From positions 186,001 through 250,000 of the forward strand of contig CAJJAG010000004.1 in the NCBI GenBank assembly GCA_905182135.1: a stretch of 64,000 nt of DNA, in the 5' to 3' direction. This stretch comes from an uncultured Acidimicrobiaceae bacterium (GTDB lineage Bacteria; Actinomycetota; Acidimicrobiia; Acidimicrobiales; UBA10347). Below, in pieces: positions 9,986 to 18,792 of this stretch (the stretch's first letter is position 1; the number at the start of each line of letters is the position of its first letter). The notes under the pieces are model-generated. The model worked only from the letters and a program-made list of their open reading frames with translations. It searched no databases and had not been told where the DNA came from. A program made the translations under genes and the position numbers.

Positions 9986-10150
9986 GGTTTGAACCTATCG
10001 AGGATGAGATCAGGATGAACGAACGCGCACCAGACACAGGTTTACTTGGCATTGCACCGCGTGTTCATGCACCGACGTAGAACCGAGAGACGAGCGGGAG
10101 ACGAGCCGCACCAAATCGCTTCAAACCCTGTCCGACGAACGTCGGCTCGA

Positions 10151-10201
10151 GCGGCGCAGTACAACGCGGCGCAGCTCAACGCAGCGCAGTTCAACGCAGT
10201 G
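10151..10201 (+). repeat. Three tandem 15-bp units next to the xsc stop
   Basis: Units at 10151-10165, 10166-10180 and 10181-10195 differ at one to three positions, and a partial fourth unit runs to 10201. Read on the plus strand the units give AAQYN, AAQLN, AAQFN, which resembles pentapeptide-repeat coding, then a stop. No start or longer gene is visible upstream, so this is a remnant or a slippage-made repeat. It lies immediately downstream of xsc on the minus strand. Confidence 0.7.
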
Positions 10202-10203
10202 AC

Positions 10204-11970
10204 CTAGACGTAGTCCTTGTACTGAGGGAGATGCCGTACCGGCTTGCTTAGTGCGTCCTTGCGGAACGGATCGCCCAGTTCTTGAGTGCACATGATCTCA
10301 ATGACGGTGGTCTTACCTTCGTCCATCTGGGCGCTGATTGCCTCGGTCAGTGCTGGACCGACGTTGTCAATCTTGTCGACACGGATGGCTTCGCAGCCCA
10401 TTGCGATGGCGATGTCGCTGTAGCTTTCGCCAGCGTCGAGTTCGCCTGCGACGAAGCGGCGCCCATAGAAGTCAACCTGATTCTTCTTCTCGGCTCCCCA
10501 TTGCCGGTTGTGGAAAACAACAGCGGTCACGGGAATGTCATGGCGCACAGCGGTCATGATCTCGGTCATACTCATCGCCCAAGCACCGTCACCTGCATAA
10601 CACACAGCTGGGCGATCAGGGGCAGCCTTCTTGGCACCGATGATCGTTGGCAATGCATAGCCGCAATTACCAAAGCTCATGGGTGCGAAAAAGCTGCGGG
10701 GCTCTTCGAATCGTAGGTAGCTGTTGGCGACAGAGTTGATGTTACCGATGTCGGTCGAAACCATGACCCTGGCTGGCATGGCCTTTTCGAGCTCACGTAG
10801 AACCGAGCGCGGGTGCAGCCAATCGCCAGGCATGTCCTTGGCATTTTCGATAGCTTCCATCGACCAGTCGTCGGTCTCATGGGTCCATGCGTCGAGTTCG
10901 TCTTCCCAACGCTGCTTCTCTTCAGCCGTATTAGCGGCTCGAGCTTCGCGGGTCGCATCGCATGCAAGCTCGCGACCATCGAGCCGCTGCAGCAACGCAG
11001 CTGCGGCTTCGCCAGCGTCGCCATGGATGCCCACCGAAATTGGCTTAACCAGGCCAAGCATCTTGTTGTCGGCATCGATTTGGATGATCTTGGCGTCGGC
11101 TGGCCAGTAGTCCATGTCATGTTGTGGCAGCGTGCCAAACGGACCGAGGCGAGTGCCGAGCGCAATGACGACGTCAGCTTCGGAGATCAGACGCATAGCA
11201 GCCTTGGAGCCCTGGTAGCCAAGCGGACCCGTCCACTGAGGGTGAGATGCAGGAAAGGAATCGTTATGCAGATAGCTGTTGACGACCGGGCCACCCAGAC
11301 GTTCGGCAAGCGCCACTGCCTGGTCCATAGCATTCCCCATGATGACACCGCCACCGGACAGCAGAACTGGATTAGTTGCGGTTGCGATCAGGTCAGCAGC
11401 CTCGTCCAGCTCGATCGCTCCACCAGCGCCCCGACCAAATTGAGCGGGCTTTGGGATTTCGACATCGATGTCGCCGTAGAAGCGATCACGAGGAATATTC
11501 AGCTGGGTCGGGCCCATTTCGCTGAGGGCGCGGTCGAAACAGCGGGATGTGATCTCAGCCATACGTCGTTCGTTGTTCACGTGACCCTGGTACTTGGTGA
11601 ACTCTTCGAACATAGGAAGCTGGTTAGCTTCCTGGAAACCACCGAGGCCGATACCCATCGTGCCTGTCTGGGGCGTGATGATCACCACAGGAGAGTGCGC
11701 CCAGAATGCAGCGGCGATTGCTGTCACGCAATTCGATATACCTGGACCATTTTGGCCAATCACAACACCCTGTTTGCCGCTCACTCGTGAGTAGCCGTCG
11801 GCCATATGTGCCGCGCCTTGCTCGTGCACCACTGGCACGAGTTCTATACCGGCGGGGGCGAAGATGTCCATGGCATCCATAAACGCCGAGCCCATAATCC
11901 CGAAGGCCGTGGTCACGCCATGAGCGACGAGCGTTTCGACGAACGCCTCGCTGGGTGTCATTCGCGTCAT
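10204..11970 (-). CDS. xsc: Sulfoacetaldehyde acetyltransferase
   Basis: Xsc is a thiamine-diphosphate enzyme that converts sulfoacetaldehyde and phosphate to acetyl phosphate and sulfite, the desulfonating step of taurine and isethionate degradation. The protein has 588 residues, the usual length. The cofactor-activating Glu50 lies in VVHEQGAAH. The ThDP pyrophosphate motif runs from GDGAWAMS (about 460-467) to N488 in FHNRQWGAEKKNQ. The N-terminal ITPQTGTMGIGLGGFQE segment is characteristic of Xsc within the acetolactate synthase family. AAAGGAT lies 7 nt before the ATG at 11970. tpa, pta and ald are encoded within 15 kb, which supports the assignment. Confidence 0.95.
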   Translation of the reverse strand: MTRMTPSEAFVETLVAHGVTTAFGIMGSAFMDAMDIFAPAGIELVPVVHEQGAAHMADGYSRVSGKQGVVIGQNGPGISNCVTAIAAAFWAHSPVVIITPQTGTMGIGLGGFQEANQLPMFEEFTKYQGHVNNERRMAEITSRCFDRALSEMGPTQLNIPRDRFYGDIDVEIPKPAQFGRGAGGAIELDEAADLIATATNPVLLSGGGVIMGNAMDQAVALAERLGGPVVNSYLHNDSFPASHPQWTGPLGYQGSKAAMRLISEADVVIALGTRLGPFGTLPQHDMDYWPADAKIIQIDADNKMLGLVKPISVGIHGDAGEAAAALLQRLDGRELACDATREARAANTAEEKQRWEDELDAWTHETDDWSMEAIENAKDMPGDWLHPRSVLRELEKAMPARVMVSTDIGNINSVANSYLRFEEPRSFFAPMSFGNCGYALPTIIGAKKAAPDRPAVCYAGDGAWAMSMTEIMTAVRHDIPVTAVVFHNRQWGAEKKNQVDFYGRRFVAGELDAGESYSDIAIAMGCEAIRVDKIDNVGPALTEAISAQMDEGKTTVIEIMCTQELGDPFRKDALSKPVRHLPQYKDYV

Positions 11971-12201
11971 TTGAGATCCTTTGTGTGTGGTGCATTCCGA
12001 GCTGGGCCGTGCAAAATTTCAGCCCGTAAAGATTAATTAGAGACCATAACAAAACCGTGAGATAGCTTCATTATTAAGATCACTATTCACGAGTCACTGT
12101 GATTCCACAAGATGGAATTTGGAGCGCATAGGCCTCAGTGGTCCGGGCCCGATCTCGTTGCAGTTCAGGACGAACAGCGCCTTGCGACCAGGGCCACCGA
12201 A
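11971..12201 (-). promoter_or_regulatory. xsc upstream region with inverted repeat and AT-rich core
   Basis: The only non-coding DNA upstream of xsc is this 230-bp stretch. It holds an AT-rich core around 12028-12085 and a 6-bp inverted repeat with a 5-bp spacer (ATTCCA at 12102-12107, TGGAAT at 12113-12118). The repeat could be an operator for the nearby TetR or Lrp-type regulator. No clear -35/-10 pair was assigned. Confidence 0.35.
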
Positions 12202-14967
12202 CTACGGTTTAAGCAAATGCAAGGGATGCACCAGTTGCACATCGCCGCAACGTTTTGCCTGCGAACGGCAGGAATAACCAGTAGCAACCACATACTGTGC
12301 CGAAGCGCTCTTGAGCCGGGGAGCCCAGGAAAGATCCCACAGATCCTTCGACATCTTCTGATTGTTGGCTTCGTGGCCGAACACACCAGCCATGCCGCAA
12401 CAACCAACTTCAGGGGCATGCACCTCGTACCCCACAGCCCGCAGAACCGCCGTCCAGCCGGCGGCGAGGGCCGGTTCAGTCGCCCGTTCGGTGCAGTGCC
12501 CCAGCAGGAGCACCGACTGACCCGATCCAACCAATACCAGCTCACCCGCCCGTTCGAGTATCACCTCGGCCAACGAAGCGACCTCAGCTGACGGATACGA
12601 CGCCATCAACGCCGGATACTCGTGTCGATGCAACAAGGCGACTGCAGGCTCAACAACGACGGGCACCGCTCCCGTCGCTGTAATCGATCCGATGAGGTCG
12701 GCCTGACGGGCAACCGCCTTCGCGAAGCGCGTACGCCGACCCTTTACGTGGTCAAATTTCCCAGAACCAACAAACTTGCTAACTGCTGTGGCATAGCCCA
12801 GCGACTGAAGCACCAACACCGCTTGGGTCAGCGTCTCGGGCTCAAGCGCTGATGTAAAAACGTCGGGGACCAGCACGATATCGAGACCAGTTTGACCGGT
12901 AAACGTGGGCAGATTGGGGACTCTTATCCCGCTCGGCACGGGCAGGTCAACTAATCCAAGCAGCCGCTCCGCAGGCTTGAGTCCAACACGGGCAAGCCGA
13001 GGAATACGAGCGGCCAAGACTGCAAGTTCTTCGAAATGACTCATCAGATGATGACTGACCGGGCGGCGGTTTCGCGAGTGGTAGTCCTCGAAGAATCGTG
13101 ACTTCAGTTCGGGAATGTTGACCTCGACGGGGCACCTGCCGGTGCATGCAGAACACGACAAACACTGATGCAGGTTCGCTGCCACCTCGTCTTCGAAGCC
13201 CGGATCGCTGCCCTGATCACTCAGCCAGGACCGAAGAAGATCCACCCTGCCGCGTGGCGATAATGCCGGGTCGCCGGTTGCCTTATATGACGGGCACATG
13301 GCCTCATCGACAGAATAGTGATGGCACAGGCCATTACCATTACAAGCAAAGGCCGAATCGAAGTCGCGTCGTACTGCGAGCTTGACCTTGGCATCGATTT
13401 CGCCACGCATCGGTGGCTCTGCGACGTCGAACAGCGGAAGATCTGAGTCGAGCGGTCGATACAACTTTCCTGGATTGAAGATGTCACGTGGGTCAAAGGC
13501 GCTCTTGACCTGGCGCATCAGTCGCACCGTTGCTGCCGGCAATACATCGTCGACGTGGGCTCCGCGGAAACCGCGCCCATGTTCGCCCCAGACCAGGCCG
13601 CCATATTTGGCCACAAGTGCGATGACTTTGTCTGTCACTTCGGCGACGAGTTCGCGTTGGCTGGAATCCGTTAGATCAAGCGCTGGGCGCACATGCACGC
13701 ACCCCACGTCGGCATGGCCAAACATGCCGTACATCAGACCGGCGTCATCGAGTGTCGCACGGAACTCAGCAATAAAGGCCGGCATCGCAGCAACAGGGAC
13801 AGCGCAGTCTTCGACGAAGGCCGTCGGGCGAGCCGAGAACTCAGGGCCGCCCACCGCCACTTTGGCTAACAGACCAACGGCGTCGGCACGGACCTTCCAG
13901 ATCGAAGCCTGTTCACTTGCCCCGTCGATGACCTGACGGGAGCGGCTTCGCTCCGTAGACGAGATAGTTGTCATGATCGCGTCGAGGTCTTCCGCTGCGT
14001 CACCGGTGTATTCGAGCAGGAGAACAGCACCGTGATGATCACCAATTGCGTCACCTAAGGCATGCCAGGCTGGCGACGAACGGCCGCGTTCAAGCGTGGT
14101 TTCGTCGAACGACTCGATGGCGACAGGCCCGGTTTCGCGCAGCGCGACCGCATCTTCGAGCGCGTCACCAAAACTGTCGTAGCTGGCAACAACAAGCCGG
14201 GTCAGATCAGGAATCGGGCTTAAGTCGATCGTTGCTTCGACCAAGATCCCGAGCGTTCCTTCCGCTCCGCTTACGAGTGCTATTGGATTGACCATGCCGT
14301 CGACCCGTAACCGATCCAGCCCATAGCCACTAAAGCCACGGGCGAGTTCTGGAAGGCCAAGAGTGCCGTCATCGGGAAGGTTTAAGTCCAGCAGCGCTCG
14401 CCATAGCTCTCCACCACGACCGGGTTCACCCGCTCGCCGCTCAGCTTCGGGCTCGCTCACCGATTCGGCAACCCACTCGGTCCCGTCGTCGAGGAGCATG
14501 ACCAGACGTGTGACATGTTGATTGGCCCGGCCATAAACGAGTGAGCCTTTGCCGGCTGCATCGGTGGAAATCATGCCGCCGACCGTTGCTCGATTGAGGG
14601 TCGAGGTATGGGGCGGCCAGAACAACCCGTGCTCGGCAATCCGAGAGTTGAGATCGGCGGTCACAATTCCCGGCTGTACAACAGCGACCCGGTTCTCAAC
14701 ATCGACGCTAAGAAGCTGATTCATGTTGCGTTTCAAATCAACGGTCGTCGCCTCGGTCAGGCTCTGGCCGTTTGTTCCTGTGCCACCGCCGCGGGCAACG
14801 ATCGGCTGCGGACGAGCCAACGCATAGTTTGCTCGCAGAGATGCAGCAATCTGTTTTGCGTCGTCGGGCAGCCCAACCCGACTCGGCGTGAGCTGATAAA
14901 TCGAGTTGTCGGTTGCGTACACGGTGCGTGTCAGTCGATCCGTGCGCCACGTGACCTGCTGTTGCAT
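12202..14967 (-). CDS. FAD-linked oxidase with C-terminal Fe-S domains (YdiJ-type D-2-hydroxyacid/D-2-hydroxyglutarate dehydrogenase)
   Basis: This 921-residue fusion carries an FAD_binding_4 domain (RGGGTGTNGQS at 59-69, GGMISTDAAGKGS at 130-142) and an FAD-oxidase C domain with metal/substrate motifs GMFGHADVGCVHVRP (414-428) and GEHGRG. Two cysteine clusters follow (C542, C548, C558 and C602, C605, C608, C612), then a C-terminal CCG-type region (GCCGMAGVFGHE). E. coli YdiJ has this architecture and oxidises D-2-hydroxyglutarate, passing electrons to the respiratory chain. It is divergent from a HOT-type dehydrogenase that would make D-2-hydroxyglutarate, which fits functionally. A sulfolactate or other 2-hydroxyacid is an alternative substrate. 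Confidence 0.85.
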   Translation of the reverse strand: MQQQVTWRTDRLTRTVYATDNSIYQLTPSRVGLPDDAKQIAASLRANYALARPQPIVARGGGTGTNGQSLTEATTVDLKRNMNQLLSVDVENRVAVVQPGIVTADLNSRIAEHGLFWPPHTSTLNRATVGGMISTDAAGKGSLVYGRANQHVTRLVMLLDDGTEWVAESVSEPEAERRAGEPGRGGELWRALLDLNLPDDGTLGLPELARGFSGYGLDRLRVDGMVNPIALVSGAEGTLGILVEATIDLSPIPDLTRLVVASYDSFGDALEDAVALRETGPVAIESFDETTLERGRSSPAWHALGDAIGDHHGAVLLLEYTGDAAEDLDAIMTTISSTERSRSRQVIDGASEQASIWKVRADAVGLLAKVAVGGPEFSARPTAFVEDCAVPVAAMPAFIAEFRATLDDAGLMYGMFGHADVGCVHVRPALDLTDSSQRELVAEVTDKVIALVAKYGGLVWGEHGRGFRGAHVDDVLPAATVRLMRQVKSAFDPRDIFNPGKLYRPLDSDLPLFDVAEPPMRGEIDAKVKLAVRRDFDSAFACNGNGLCHHYSVDEAMCPSYKATGDPALSPRGRVDLLRSWLSDQGSDPGFEDEVAANLHQCLSCSACTGRCPVEVNIPELKSRFFEDYHSRNRRPVSHHLMSHFEELAVLAARIPRLARVGLKPAERLLGLVDLPVPSGIRVPNLPTFTGQTGLDIVLVPDVFTSALEPETLTQAVLVLQSLGYATAVSKFVGSGKFDHVKGRRTRFAKAVARQADLIGSITATGAVPVVVEPAVALLHRHEYPALMASYPSAEVASLAEVILERAGELVLVGSGQSVLLLGHCTERATEPALAAGWTAVLRAVGYEVHAPEVGCCGMAGVFGHEANNQKMSKDLWDLSWAPRLKSASAQYVVATGYSCRSQAKRCGDVQLVHPLHLLKP

Positions 14968-15080
14968 CTTGGACTCACTCTTTCTGACAGCGGAGTGCCG
15001 ATCTTAGGTTGACTAGTATCTCGTCCGGAAGCAAGCGCGCGCATTCATCCGTGATGGCGCCACAATTTGGGGGAACTGAC

Positions 15081-16388
15081 ATGCTCTGTAGCTATTACGA
15101 CGTCGCTGTCGAGTCGGGCGACGACGCATTCAGTGTCGACGCCTCGAACATCACCTTTGGCCCCGGTTGCCTGCGTGAATCGGGCGACATTGCCAAGAAT
15201 TTGGGCATCAAGCGCATCGCCATGTTCACCGACGATGCGCTTGTTGGCACCGAACACGTTGCGACGGTGCTGGCTTCGCTCCGGTCCGCCGGCATCGACG
15301 TGGCGCTCTACGACAACGTGCGTGTCGAACCCACCGATGAGTCATTCAAGGCTGGCGTCAAGTTCGCGAACGACGCCGGCGTCGACGGCTTCATCTCCGT
15401 TGGGGGCGGTTCGGTGATCGACACCGCCAAAGCCGCCAACTTGTACTCGACCTATCCGGCCGACTTCCTGGACTATGTCAACGCTCCCATCGGCGGCGGC
15501 GGCGCTGTGCCCGGCATACTCAAGCCCCATATTGCCTGCCCGACAACCAGCGGCACGGGCAGCGAGTGCACCGGGATCGCTGTGTTTGACCTGCTCGAAA
15601 TGAAGGCCAAGACCGGCATCGCCTCGAAGATGCTGCGACCGACCCGCGCATTGATCGACCCAAACGTGACCTCGACATTGCCTGCCAACGTGGTCGCCGC
15701 TACCGCGTTCGATGTACTCAGTCATGCACTCGAGTCCTACACCGCACGCCCCTATACCCAGCGCCTTGCGCCAGCAGCACCGTTCATGCGGCCATCGAGC
15801 CAGGGCGCTAACCCTTGGAGCGATCTCGGATGCGGTGAAGCGCTTCGCCTGATCGGCCAATTCATGGAACGCGGCGTGCACGACGCCAACGATGTTGAGG
15901 CTCGACACCAACTGATGTGGGCGTCAACGCTGGCTGGCATCGCATTCGGTAATGCCGGCTGCCACGCGCCCCATGGCATGTCGTATTCGGTCGCGGGGCT
16001 TGTCAAAGACTTCTGCCCCCATGGTTATCCCCAAGGCGAACCCATGGTTCCCCACGGCATGTCGGTGATCGTGAACTCGCCATCGGTGTTCCGCCATACG
16101 TCCACAGCGAACCCAGAGCGCCATATGGATGGTGCCAAGTGGCTGGGCGCCGACACCGCTGATCTCGGGCCAAGCGAAGCCGGCCCTGCACTGGCCGACC
16201 GTTTGGTCGAACTCATGCAATCGACCAATATGCCAAACGGGCTGATCGGCGTTGGCTACCAGGCCTCAGACGTACCAGCGCTTGTCGAGGGTTCCCTCCC
16301 CCAGCGCCGTCTCCTAGACAACGCTCCAATCGAGATAGACCGCGAAGTGCTGACCACGTTGTACGAAGGCGCTCTGAGCTACTGGTAA
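15081..16388 (+). CDS. Iron-containing alcohol dehydrogenase, hydroxyacid-oxoacid transhydrogenase (HOT/ADHFE1) type
   Basis: The ATG at 15081 follows a GGGGGA ribosome site by 8 nt and gives 435 residues. Longer frames to 15009 are less likely. The fold is Fe-ADH: nucleotide motif [12 protein letters not shown], the [12 protein letters not shown] loop, and metal ligands in [13 protein letters not shown] and [12 protein letters not shown]. The [20 protein letters not shown] insert followed by NPWSD is typical of HOT. HOT enzymes oxidise 4-hydroxybutyrate to succinate semialdehyde while reducing 2-oxoglutarate to D-2-hydroxyglutarate on a bound cofactor. Here it stands inside taurine genes and opposite a D-2-hydroxyglutarate dehydrogenase-like gene. 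Isethionate is a plausible substrate because another Fe-ADH, Bilophila SarD, acts on sulfoacetaldehyde/isethionate. That role is inference. Confidence 0.87.
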   Translation: MLCSYYDVAVESGDDAFSVDASNITFGPGCLRESGDIAKNLGIKRIAMFTDDALVGTEHVATVLASLRSAGIDVALYDNVRVEPTDESFKAGVKFANDAGVDGFISVGGGSVIDTAKAANLYSTYPADFLDYVNAPIGGGGAVPGILKPHIACPTTSGTGSECTGIAVFDLLEMKAKTGIASKMLRPTRALIDPNVTSTLPANVVAATAFDVLSHALESYTARPYTQRLAPAAPFMRPSSQGANPWSDLGCGEALRLIGQFMERGVHDANDVEARHQLMWASTLAGIAFGNAGCHAPHGMSYSVAGLVKDFCPHGYPQGEPMVPHGMSVIVNSPSVFRHTSTANPERHMDGAKWLGADTADLGPSEAGPALADRLVELMQSTNMPNGLIGVGYQASDVPALVEGSLPQRRLLDNAPIEIDREVLTTLYEGALSYW

Positions 16389-16747
16389 GTACGGCAACCA
16401 TATTTGTCTGCGCGAGAATGCGCGTAGCGTTCTCTCGAGCCTCAGATTGGATCAATCGGCGCAACCGAGTGAGTCAACCGTGAGTCGCTCTTTGCGGCGC
16501 GCGTATCGAGCGTCTTTACGACCGTGTCCTCGGTCTTTCGAAAGTGGTCACCGGTAATAAAAGCTGCCGCAGGCAGACCGAGCTGACGCAACAGTCCCCT
16601 GATCGGCTGAATGCGATCATCCACATCTGGCTACGTCGGCGCGGATTCACCCGTAATCGAAAGGATTGCGCCGGGGCACGAGAACTTTCCTTCAGTTGCA
16701 AGTTGCACCATTAAAGTTTTCGTCCCTACTAGGTCCAGAGCGACGAG
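16389..16747. other. Intergenic region between convergent genes
   Basis: About 360 bp separate the ends of the HOT-type gene (plus) and the tetR gene (minus). Only short frames without motifs were seen. I could not assign a terminator with a U-tract. Confidence 0.45.
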
Positions 16748-17356
16748 CTAAGCCATTTGTCTTGCCATTGTCTGCGAGCGAATACCAGCGCACAGAAGCT
16801 CGATTAATCCTTCGAAGGTGTCATCTGGGTCATGCGGATGCGGATGCCCATCGCCCGACTCGAGATGGCAAAAACCATGGAATGCAGACCGCAGCGCTCG
16901 AGCAGCGTGGGCGCGATGATCGTCTTCGAGATCGAAGCCAGCAAGGGCTTGGGCGATCACCCCAACAATACGCTCCACCGCCTCTTCAAGTTCTTCGTCG
17001 CCAGCGCATGGGTATCGATCTGTCGCCTCGTAGAGACCAGGGTTGGCCAATACTGTCTCGCGCCATGCCCAACCGACAGCGCCAACCGCTTCGTCGCCAG
17101 CCACACCAATCGCTGCTTCGCTGAGCGCTGCTAAAAGCTGTTCTCGTCCACGAAGACCCAGCAGCCGCAAGAGGTCCTGATAGCTCTCGACGTGTCGGTA
17201 AAGAGCGGGCTGACGTACTCCCAACACTTTCGCCACTCGCGTCAGGGTGAGGGCATCAAGCCCTTCGCTATTTGCCAACGCCGCTGCTGCGTCGACGACT
17301 TGTTCTTGATCGAGTGGAACTCGTGCCACGGAAGGTTCAGCGTTAGGGGGAGCCAA
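16748..17356 (-). CDS. TetR-family transcriptional regulator
   Basis: This 202-residue protein has an N-terminal HTH at about 25-62 (ALTLTRVAKVLGVRQPALYRH) and a C-terminal TetR_C_13/WHG-like region containing FHGFCHLESGDG. The start is uncertain: the open frame begins at a TTG at 17356 and a GTG lies at 17329, neither with a strong ribosome site. It sits between the HOT-type gene and pta and is the obvious candidate to control the sulfonate genes. The inducer is unknown. Confidence 0.85.
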   Translation of the reverse strand: MAPPNAEPSVARVPLDQEQVVDAAAALANSEGLDALTLTRVAKVLGVRQPALYRHVESYQDLLRLLGLRGREQLLAALSEAAIGVAGDEAVGAVGWAWRETVLANPGLYEATDRYPCAGDEELEEAVERIVGVIAQALAGFDLEDDHRAHAARALRSAFHGFCHLESGDGHPHPHDPDDTFEGLIELLCAGIRSQTMARQMA

Positions 17357-17428
17357 ACCTTGTCACCTCTCCGCTAGGTGATAGCACGGCGCCGTCAGCC
17401 TTCATCATTTCTTGTGAAGTGACGTTGA

Positions 17429-18355
17429 TCACAATCTCGAAATTTTGCCGCTCTGTAGCGCCGCTATCACCGCAACGTTCACGATGTCTTCGGGGCTGCA
17501 ACCTCGAGAGAGGTCATGCATGACACCGTCAAGACCTTGCAGTAACGGCCCGAATGCACGGGCACCACCGAGACGTTCGGTGATCTTGTACGCGACATTC
17601 CCTGCGTCAAGGTTGGGGAAAATGAACACATTCGCGTGGCCCGCCACAGCCGACCCAGGCGCCTTCAACGCACCGATCGCTGGCACCCATGCTGTATCGA
17701 ACTGCAGTTCGCCATCGACCGCTAAACCGGGAGCTTGCTGTTGCACAAGCATTGTTGCCTGACGGACCTTTTCGACTTGGGGGTGCTCTGCGGAACCTTT
17801 GGTCGAAAAGCTCAGCATGGCAACTCGAGCAGTCGCATTAGCCAGCTCTTCGAAGGATGCAGCGCTCGCTATCGCTATCGACGCGAGCTGCTCGGCAGTC
17901 GGGTCTGGGACTACCCCACAGTCGCCGTAGACGATCGGCTGTCCATCCGGCAAGACGAAGAAGAAGCAGCTACTGAGTGTGCCCGCCGCAGGGTCAACGC
18001 CGAGCACACGAATACCTGCACGTAACACATCCGACGTTGAACGACTCGCTCCTGCTACACAGGCGTCGGCCCATCCAGACTTCACCAGTATTGCGGCAAT
18101 AACTAAAGGGTCGTCGAGATCGACCGGCCGACCGGCCGCAGTCTCCATCACAGCCTGCACAGTCGATGCAACCCGCAGGTCTTCGACGTCGGCCAGCGAA
18201 GTAACGTCGGCGCCAAGCAGCACCGGTACGACCAGACCTTGATCCCGTAACTGAGCTGCTGCTTGAACAGCTCGGTCATCACCTTGATCAGCGAGCACCA
18301 CCCGTCTCGGCTTGGCTCGAGCTCGCTGGTACCAACTCTGCACAACATCAATCAT
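17429..18355 (-). CDS. pta: Phosphate acetyltransferase
   Basis: The 308-residue protein matches the short, single-domain Pta (about 320-330 residues), without the N-terminal DRTGG/AAA domains of enteric Pta. Recognisable stretches are [52 protein letters not shown], and [15 protein letters not shown] near the C-terminus. It converts acetyl phosphate and CoA to acetyl-CoA. No ackA is nearby, so it most likely receives acetyl phosphate from Xsc, as in known taurine pathways. Confidence 0.93.
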   Translation of the reverse strand: MIDVVQSWYQRARAKPRRVVLADQGDDRAVQAAAQLRDQGLVVPVLLGADVTSLADVEDLRVASTVQAVMETAAGRPVDLDDPLVIAAILVKSGWADACVAGASRSTSDVLRAGIRVLGVDPAAGTLSSCFFFVLPDGQPIVYGDCGVVPDPTAEQLASIAIASAASFEELANATARVAMLSFSTKGSAEHPQVEKVRQATMLVQQQAPGLAVDGELQFDTAWVPAIGALKAPGSAVAGHANVFIFPNLDAGNVAYKITERLGGARAFGPLLQGLDGVMHDLSRGCSPEDIVNVAVIAALQSGKISRL

Positions 18356-18792
18356 TTCTTCACCGCGCCCTTTCTACCTCTGGGAAACGAATTAGGAGCG
18401 CTTTCCACAATGGTGGTGGGAAGACGCCCGGATTTGTGTCGGTTTTGAAACGCAACCCGAGCACCGACAAAAAGTTCAGGTAACGATTGCACAAAATCAG
18501 CCAATCGAGCACCTGAATTTTGACGCACCCAACGCATACCCCGCTCGGGCCACACTCTTGGAAGGCCATGCCCCGACGGAGACCCAGCACTATCACGGGT
18601 GCCCCCTCGACAGCGGCCTCGCCAGCGAGAAAGCCAGCAACTGTCTCATTGGTCTCTCAGTTACAGGGTGCTGCCTGAGCGGGTTTCGCTAGCACGAGGG
18701 GCTGCAACCTGAACAGAAAACGAGCGAATAGGAGCGTTCTTACACGGTGCAGTGCACGGACGAATCGGTCCGACCTGGCCCCTGGAAGACAC
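18356..18792. other. Intergenic region between pta and tpa
   Basis: This stretch of about 437 bp lies upstream of pta and downstream of tpa on the minus strand. No frame longer than about 90 codons and no family motif was seen. It probably contains a promoter for pta. I could not identify terminator or operator sequences with confidence. Confidence 0.45.

Noticed and set aside
10813-11790. 325-codon plus-strand frame inside xsc
   Set aside because: It is antisense to a fully convincing xsc gene; cysteine- and histidine-rich composition typical of shadow frames.
15009-15080. Upstream start for the HOT-type dehydrogenase
   Set aside because: The ATG at 15081 has a strong GGGGGA ribosome site and matches the family N-terminus.
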